DNA of 64,000 nucleotides from Malania oleifera (Eukaryota; Streptophyta; Magnoliopsida; Santalales; Ximeniaceae). This document shows, in pieces, positions 24,401 to 33,400 of the stretch. The position numbers were made by a program, and so were the translations under genes. Each line of letters starts with the position of its first letter. Within the stretch, counting starts at the first letter, position 1. Under the pieces are notes generated by a model, which did not search any database, had not been told where the DNA came from, and saw only the letters and a list, made by a program, of their open reading frames with translations. The stretch spans positions 122,086,719 through 122,150,718 of the forward strand of contig NC_080420.1 of assembly GCF_029873635.1 (NCBI RefSeq). The letters run 5' to 3'.

Positions 24401-27400
24401 TTTCAACAAAGCAAAGTTGCGCATTACCCTTTTTTGCCTCTTTCAATGCTCTCCCTATTTTCACTTTTCTTGCCCCAACTCCACCAGAACCCTCTTCAGA
24501 ACCAACCACATCTCTGCGCGCTTCTGCTCCCACTAATGGTTGAAGGGAATTGTAGTTTTAGCTTTTCTCTTCCTCAGGTACTCCCACTACCAATACAGAT
24601 CCCAGTGTCACATGGTAGGAGAGCAAGGTGCAGCAGCTGGTGCAGGTGAAATAAAGACTATTGATGTTGATGGTGGCATGTCTTGGTGATTGGTTGGATG
24701 GACCGATGAAGAGCATCAACACCAAGGAGATGAACTTGATTTCATAGACAGACCTGGGATGCTGTTCCTGCTATTTTTTTCCTGGTGATGTTCACATTGA
24801 CGAGCAGAATAATGGTGACTAGCCTTCAATGATTATAATTTCCAGCAAGGTAAAGTGGGGTATATTTGCCATGTCCAGTGGGTGATGTCAGGTAGGTTTG
24901 GCTGGTCTTTTATAGCAAAAGAAATTTTCATTAATAGGAAGAGAATTTACACGAGGATGAATGAGAGGTGCAGCCAGCATTGCTTTAGTTTCAGGAGGAT
25001 GCCCCGCCTTGATCAGTGCTAGTGACTTGGGAACTTGCATGGAAGGCGAAGCAAAAGAAGAACAAAAAAAGGTGGATTTGCAGAGATGTTGGGGTTATTT
25101 TTGACATTTGAGCATTTTCTGCCTGAAGATGGTGAGTTTGATTTCTGGGGGCAGTCAGCAGCTGCTGCAAGAGAGAAGAGAGAGCAGGGGAGGGGCAGCT
25201 GTTGCGAGAGAGAAGCCAGAACAGGGGAGGAGCATCATGCGCTGGTCAAGGGGGTGGTAGCACATGCTTTCCCCTCATGCCCATGACTCTTCCAAGAAGG
25301 ATCACCCCATGATAAAAAGCATTTTCCTAAACCAAAACCCAAAGAAAATCATCCCAAGAGCCAAAACTAAACTACACCCTACAAAAAAATAGTTGAAAAT
25401 CAACTTCTATGAAAAGATAGTTGGACAAAGTAAATTTAAACTTAAGTTGCATGTGAAGATAGTCACACAAAGTAGATGAATATCAAGACCATTAACACGG
25501 TTATCTCCAAAACAAGAAACTCTCGGTAGATACAACCATGGTCTTAAATTTCCACGAAATTATCGAAATTTACGTTGAAAATTTTCGATTTCCATCACCC
25601 TCGAAATTGAAATGGCAGTCGATTTCCATCTTGCATAATTTCTGTCGAAATCTCAACGAATCATCCGAAATTTATCGAAATCTCGAAATTTTAGTGAAAC
25701 TTGTCGAAATTTGAACTTTGCAATGAAATTTCCCCATATTAGTGTGCGTCCAGTCTCACATCATCTCTATGAGCAGTTCCAAAGCCAGTATAAGATCCTC
25801 TTAGTTCTCTCTCCTAGACACCTAGGTTTTGAGGATGAGTTCTCTAACATAGTATCAGAGCTGGGCCTTGGGCTGCTATGCTCCTCCGTGGATTGGACTT
25901 CTCCTCGCCTCATTTCCCCCCATGGGCTCTCCTCCCTCATTTCCCCCATAGGCTCGAGGGGGAGTATTAGTTTGCGTCCAATCCCACATCATCTCTGTGA
26001 GCAATTCCAAAGCCAGTATAGGATCCTCTTAGCTCTCTCTCCTTGACACCTAAGTTTTGAGGATGAGTTCTCTAACACCCTAGAATGCAAATGAGAGATT
26101 TAGGAGTGAAGTGAAATTTCTCTCTTGATTTATTTCATTTATTTTTATCGAAACAAAAGATTATTACAAGTGCTTTCGAAATTATATGAAAAAGTAAACT
26201 TACAACAACATTTTATTTAACCATTCATGTCTAAATAATCATTATTTGTATAATAAATAATATTTAAATGATTTATAAATTTCATTTGTATTAACTGATT
26301 CACTAAATATGTTTAATAGACATTATCTTACAAATATGTTTGATGCACATATTATATTACAACTTCTCCACCTCAAACACAACATAGATGTATTTACTTA
26401 TAATATATTAGTCCAAAAACTTACATTATCATGTCTATTAATCATTTCTAAAGTTTTACAAAAGAATTCCATGCTTTTCTACTTATTTCCATTATTTTTT
26501 CAAATCGACATCAAAATCAAAATTTCCGTCGAAATTTCTGTACTTTTGGAGCTTCGAAATTTGAGTCGAAATTGAAATTTAAGACCTTGGATACAACGAA
26601 TGGTGACAATTACAAGCCAATTTAGCTTGATGTGAACTCACTTCAACACCAACACAATCATGCCCTCGTAGGCTCATAACAGGTCTAAACCTAATGAGAA
26701 GGAAGGTCTTCCAGAGAAACAGCAGGTGAAAAAGCAAAAGGTAGGAACATTACCTCGTTGAGTTAAAAAGGCTGTCATCAAACCACCCGGTGTGAGAACA
26801 ACATTGAAGTAAAGGAGAACATAGGCTAAACTTGCAGGAAGGACAGGCTGCTGCACGTATTCCAACCATCCCTGCTTGATAGCATCCATGCCTATTTCCA
26901 CTGGTCATCAAGATGTTGGGTTTAGTAAATATAGCGTTAGTAACATTTATTTTTTTCATCAAAAAAAGTCAGGAGTAAACAAGTTTGACCTAAACTTTCG
27001 TTGTCAGGAAGACAGCCCTCGCTGAAAGTTTTGCAACAGGCCTGTGGAGATTTAGTGCGGTCAAGAACTCCAGTAGAAAGCTTGTTGGTTAACCATGTGA
27101 GACAAACCTGGCATCAGGTAAGGAGTCTAAATAAAGACGAAGAGAATTACTTGCAACCAAGCACCCTAACTGGAGCAGATAAAAAACCAATTACCACCAC
27201 AGGCAAAGCCCATATCATGAAACCAGCAGCAAGCTTGAGGCAGGTCACTGGATCATATTTAGATAGAAGAATGCCAAAGAGTGACGCTCCAGCTATCTGT
27301 GATCACATAAACTTTTACGTATCTTAACAGGGAATATTTCATAAATCATAAAAGATAACTATGATGAGAAACTGAGAAAATAAACTAACTTCATTTAATG

Positions 27401-30400
27401 GAAGCTGCTGTAAAAGAATCACAGCGAGTACAGTATGTAATTTTACACCACACATCAATGTCAGCAATTCAAGCTAAAAGACATCTATGAAACTCTTGAA
27501 ACAGAAATTGGGTGTAAAAAACTAAAATGAAGCAAGTTTAGCACCACCACAAAGAATATATAAGTGATTGCATGAATGTGTGCACAAGGACTTAAAATTT
27601 TATTTCAATGCAAATTTTGATTTTGATTAAAAGAAACAACAGAAACTTGCAGCAAATTATGGAAATTACATATAAAAGTTTTGGGAAATGTTAAAATAGA
27701 TGATTGTGCACAATTTAGAACCAAATAAATGGAGGGAAATACAAACATGACAAGTTCATATAGTATGTGGGGGGCTTATAAATTGCATATCACTAACCAT
27801 GAAAAGGAAGTCAATAAAAAATAAAATAAAAACAAAAACATTGAAATCATTGCAATGCTCATCAAACATTATTTGTGATGACTTATTGTGATGTAAAAAA
27901 AAAAAAAACTTATTACTGAATTTAATACCAAATCCTGTATTATGCTATCATCTTAATCTTAAGACTCATTGAAAATACTTCAGCCACGTTAGTGTCTTTG
28001 GCTCAGACATGTGGGTTTCTAAAAAAATAGAATAAAATAAAATAAGCAGTGCAGTTGTAAACAACAAAGAAATGAACAAATTAACTTTCAAAAGCTCAAA
28101 ACAAGGTCAAGAAGGCTACATAATCTAAAAACAAAATTATTATCTCTTTGAAGGTAATGATCAGAGAACATAGCACACACCTCACAAAAAAGATCAATTC
28201 GGCTGAGAACAGCATTTGCCTGTGCAAGGGCAATTGGCCTATTCGTCCCTGCTAGCTGTGGATGCGACAATAGTGAATAAGAAAATGACGTTTGTAGAAG
28301 TGAAGTGGATTAGCAATCACCACATACCAAGGAAACAAGGAAAGCACAAAATGGCATTACCAGCACAACCCAATCACGCTCCATAGCAACCCCCAATGCC
28401 AATCCAGACAGTCGCTCAACAGCTCCAGCCAATACTAGTACAACAAACCAAGGTCGGAAAAGCAGAGAGGATGCAATAGTTGGGGGGGCAGTGTGGGCAT
28501 TAATAATCATTGCTACAGATAACAACTGAGCAGCTGCCTGACAACAGCACTTCGTATTAGAAAAACATTTTACAGAAAATAGTCCTGATCCTTGGAAACA
28601 ATTACCTGGACAAAACTTAAACAATTATAAGCAGGTACTCTGGGGAAACGATCCATGAATTTGCCAACCAAAGGGCCCCCAACAACTATTGCAAGCTGTT
28701 TCATATGAAGCTTATTAGAAAGTTTATTCAGCCAGGCTTATGCTATATGCATAATTTATCTATATGGCATAATTTATCCCATTGAACATATTGCAACCTT
28801 GGTGAAGAAGCCAATGACTGCTACTGGTAGGAGGCTTGGATGAATTAATGCAATAGCAGCAGGCCAAGCAAAATTCCAGAGCTGCTCCACCATATTCCCA
28901 GCTAAGCAATTGGCATATAAAGCTGGAAAGTAGATACCCTTCAGATTAGAAACTGGCACATAAGGCTGGCTAAGCAACTGGCACATAAAGCTGAAAAGTA
29001 AGTGTCCTTCAAGTTTAGAAGTCACATTTAGAAACTATTCATGTGATCAAACATCAACACAGTACAGTTTTAAGAATAAAATCAGAATGGGAATTTATTG
29101 TTAAACAAAGATAAATTGCAACCAAATTAGAGGAAGGATCCATGATTTGCCAGAATATTGCCAGACATAAATGCATAGAACACAATTGAGCTTCTAATTA
29201 CAAAGGCACAGGGGCACTGAAAATACTGGGTAGAAATAAAAAAGGATTCTGCATTCACAACGAATGTCAGAAAAATGCAGCATGTGGAACTACACACGTA
29301 TGATGTCTACGGAGCATGAAACACACAGCAACTTTTGAGCTAGAATACTGTGAAGGAATGCCAGAGAATTTATTTGCCACCACAAAACTGGGTTTAAATG
29401 ATAGGTAATAAAGGGGAATGCCCCCAATATAAAAATCAGTATTGTAAAGCAAGGAAGGAAGCATAGATAATACAGGGGAATGCCAGTTTGTTTCATGAGT
29501 ATGAAAGAAGTGGTTTCTAGAAGGCCTATAAGGACCCTCATTCCCCTGGCATGGAAATACATCAAGGCAGAAGTCCTTAAGAACATCCCGAGTTCAAATA
29601 ACATTTTTCACATTTGATAAAAAGATAAATGGCAGGAACCACCCTTACGGTAATTTTGGCACTTAACACCTCAAGCTTTAAAAATGCATTGCATTTCATC
29701 GAGGTTACATATATCCGCAATTATCCCTTCGCTGTTGATTTTGCCGTGGATAAAGTGGTCTCATAGTGACATCCTTTACTAAATGTTTTAACCTTACCAT
29801 TACAAACAAATAATTTTAATTTGAATATCAAGTATGAACTATGAACAAACATAAACATAATAATGATCATTCATACATCCTAGACCCATATTCCAAAATA
29901 TTAAATTTTATAGTCGCTTATGGTCCCCCATCTAAACAATGAATACGCACATTCATCTCACCAAAACCTCACTCGCTTAATGTTTTTTATATTTGTAATA
30001 GTAAATGCATGAAATTACCGCTTTGCCTTACATTGTAGAATTGACCAATGTCAAACTTGCATGTGCACAATTTTAAATTATATGTTAATTATATTATGTT
30101 TGCATTCTCACAAGAGATCAAGGTTAGAGATACACACACCTGGCGCATTATCCGCCGATCTCAATCCCAGAATATTCTAGAGAGTCTTGGCCTGGTAAGC
30201 CCGAATCAAGGTTTGCTAAAGGGATTCCTAACCACTTAGCCTTTTCATAGCTGCTAAAGCGTCCACACGTGTTATTGGTGACACATGTTTCTTTTTCTTC
30301 CCTCACCCTATGTGTCAATTGTCATGAACCTACTGGCTCCTTGTTACTTTTTCATTAATTGAGGCACAATTTGGAATTCTCTTATGAGTGGATGACACCT

Positions 30401-33400
30401 CACACCCTTTTGCCTTTTCCCAACCCACTCACTTTAGATTCCCCACTAGTTCAAGGAATCCCTTCAACCATTAAAATACTTTCACATTTACGCTTGAGCT
30501 TCTAATTGCCTGATTCTTGTCTTTGGGCTCTCTCCAAAACATCCACCGCTTGTGTACAACGAAAACCCTCCTTCCCTCTCAAGACCCCCCTTCACATTTT
30601 GGAGATTTTGCTAAGAAAACTCCTCGAAAATCATAGAGGGTTCGTACTGCAGGGTTAAAGCCCCCACACCCCTGAAGGAGTCAATGATGGAGTTCAGAAT
30701 CCCCAAACAAACAAGCCCCTAATGAAGTCAATCCCCTTACGAGAGTGAAGTCCCCACACAAACAGCAATATTTTTATTTTTTTTTCATTCCCTGGATCAA
30801 ATTAAAATTTGTTTGTTAAATCTTACCTTGGCTAGGAGTTAGAGAAGAGTGGATTTCTGGGATCATTTGCAGCAGTTCAATATCCATCTTAAAGGAGGAC
30901 TGAGACTGACACTCATCCTCTTCTATTTCGACTTCTTAAGTGTCTTGAGTAGTTGATTGCCAAAAAGGACTCAGAACACCTGTAGTCATCGATGGAACAT
31001 ACTGATTCAAGATCTCAAACTGCTTTCCAAGGGTTAAGGAACTTGGTTGAAAGCCTTATATCTCTTTTCATCTTTGTTTAATATATGGCCAAATGTCCCT
31101 TGTTTCTGCAAATAAAACACTTATCTGGCCGTTGAACTTTTTAATTTTGAGGAATGAATTTATTCTTCATCATTTTCTCAAACTTGAAATTTTTGAAATG
31201 GTGCTTCTTCTTCCTTGGGCAGAAGCAATCCTTCATGAGGAGATCTGGACACTCACATACCGCGGCAAGCTTCTTTCCTGTAGATATGATATTATCAATG
31301 AATTTATTTTGATTGCACATTTTCTCCAAAGTAGAGAATTTTGATAGAGTTCTCTTAGCGAACAGGTCTAGACTACAACTCCTATGTTGTGCAAAAGCTT
31401 TGATGACTCATCTCCTAACAGGTCTGGTAGGGAGTATTGTTTAGGTTTATGCCATCCATACTGTTGATAGCAAGAATCTTCTAGATATTTGATTTTAGTG
31501 CTTCATTAAATCCTTTCTCTTGAAGGAAGAAAATCTTCTCATGCTTGGTCACTAAGGGCTACCCCTTATAGGTCCATGAGCCATGTAGGCCATGAGCCCC
31601 TCAAGGGTGTGGACTTGTCTAACTTGGGATTGTCAGTACTCATCAAGGTTTATCCACCATCCTTGTAGCCTGCGTTGTAGCCTTGCTATGAGCTTATGAA
31701 TAACCTTCTCCAAGGTAGCTTGAGGTTGTTGCAATTGTGTTGTACATCACATCACAAGAACATTTGATAAATTTGCCATGCCTTGTGGAGTGTCCTCCAT
31801 CTGTCAATGAGTCGTGGAAATGTTGAAAGGCGAAAGGTTTTTTCCACTACATCTTCTACAATTGGTTCTGTGGGTGACTCTTGCATGAACATCAAACTAA
31901 TAAGAGGAAAGTTCTTCCACGGAGATATCTGGGACAGGGAAGAATTGTAATGCCTGGGTGAGATTTTTGAGAAATGAGGCAAAAGGATTCAAATTTCCAA
32001 CAAGGAAACAATTAAATTGGAACTTGAGAGGCTCCAACTTCAGGATCAGCTGCTGCTAGCTCATGCACCATGGTTGGTGGTTCTAGTTGTGTTCTTGGTG
32101 GCAGATTCTTTGAGGCTTGTATAAGGGTACATAGAATGGTAGATTACTTAATTTGAAGGGGTTGACAAGAGCATCCAAACTGCTAATGATTGGAGTTGTT
32201 GGGGTTGTTTTTGGAAAGGGGTATATGAAATTGAGAAGATGAGTGGAACTCCACTATTAGGTCCTTGCTCCTTTCTCTCTATTCTCCTAAGCTCTTAACT
32301 ATTTTGAGGTGGATTGCATGGAAATAATAGCATAGAGATCTCTCCTTCCCCTTCCTAATGTCTGTTATATGCTTCCTAGCCTATATCTTTGTGGTGTGCT
32401 CTCTTTTTGGAAACTCCAGGTTACCCTGTTTTTACTAAAAATTTCTTTTGTTTGCATCATCCACAATTCACATTTAACCATTTTTGATGCACAAGAATGT
32501 CTTCATAGAATCTAAATGACTTTTCGTGCAGGGGCTAAATGAAAATACATGAAATTATCACTTTGCCCCATGTTTATTAAACCTGGACTGGACCAGCCAA
32601 TTCAATCAGATTCAATTGGAACCGGCCACGAGACTGGTTCAACTACCTCTTCAGGCCCAGTTCTGAAGAGAACCAGGATCGAACCGAACCAGCCGACCCG
32701 GTCAAAACTGTACTGACCAGCCCTAAACCAAGTTTGTGGTTGGGTCAACCTGTGTCTCTAATAACGTATTTAATGAAAAAAATTGATGATGCATTTTTGG
32801 ATAAGGAGAGTCTTGAACCTGGGACCTATTGTGTCATAAGTGAGTGAGTTGTCACTATCTTCTCGTATAGCTTGAACATGCCACACATAAATATATATTA
32901 TACATATGAGATTATCCATGGTATAATAATACTGTAAATAAAGGCAGCTTGTACTTGCACAAAACAATTTAAGTAAGTCTGATTAATTTTCAGTTGATTC
33001 AAAATCTCCTTTTTTGTTTTAATTTTTTATTTGACAAATATTAATAATAGTTATAATTAGTAATAAGTTCCAAGAAGCTTTTAAAAAATAAAACTTATAT
33101 AAATTTTATTTAATTTGTTACTAGTAATTAACTTTATATTGCAATTGATTATTTTGACTAATATATTTAAAATATATTTCACATCAACCTAATATTATTT
33201 ATAAACAATACTTATAAATAAACATAAAAATATAATTATATATAATATATATCATGCTACCTAGTTCGACCACCAGTTTGACACACTAGTCCAACTGATT
33301 CAACCGACCTAGTGACTTTACCATGTTGGCCACCTTCCAATCTTTAAAATCATGTTTTGCCCTACATTGTAGAATTAAATAACGCCAAACTTGCACATGC

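Noticed and set aside
23298-24649. Several 60-130-codon frames in IREG3 intron 10
   Set aside because: There is no domain pattern, they conflict on both strands, and they lie inside a well-defined intron.
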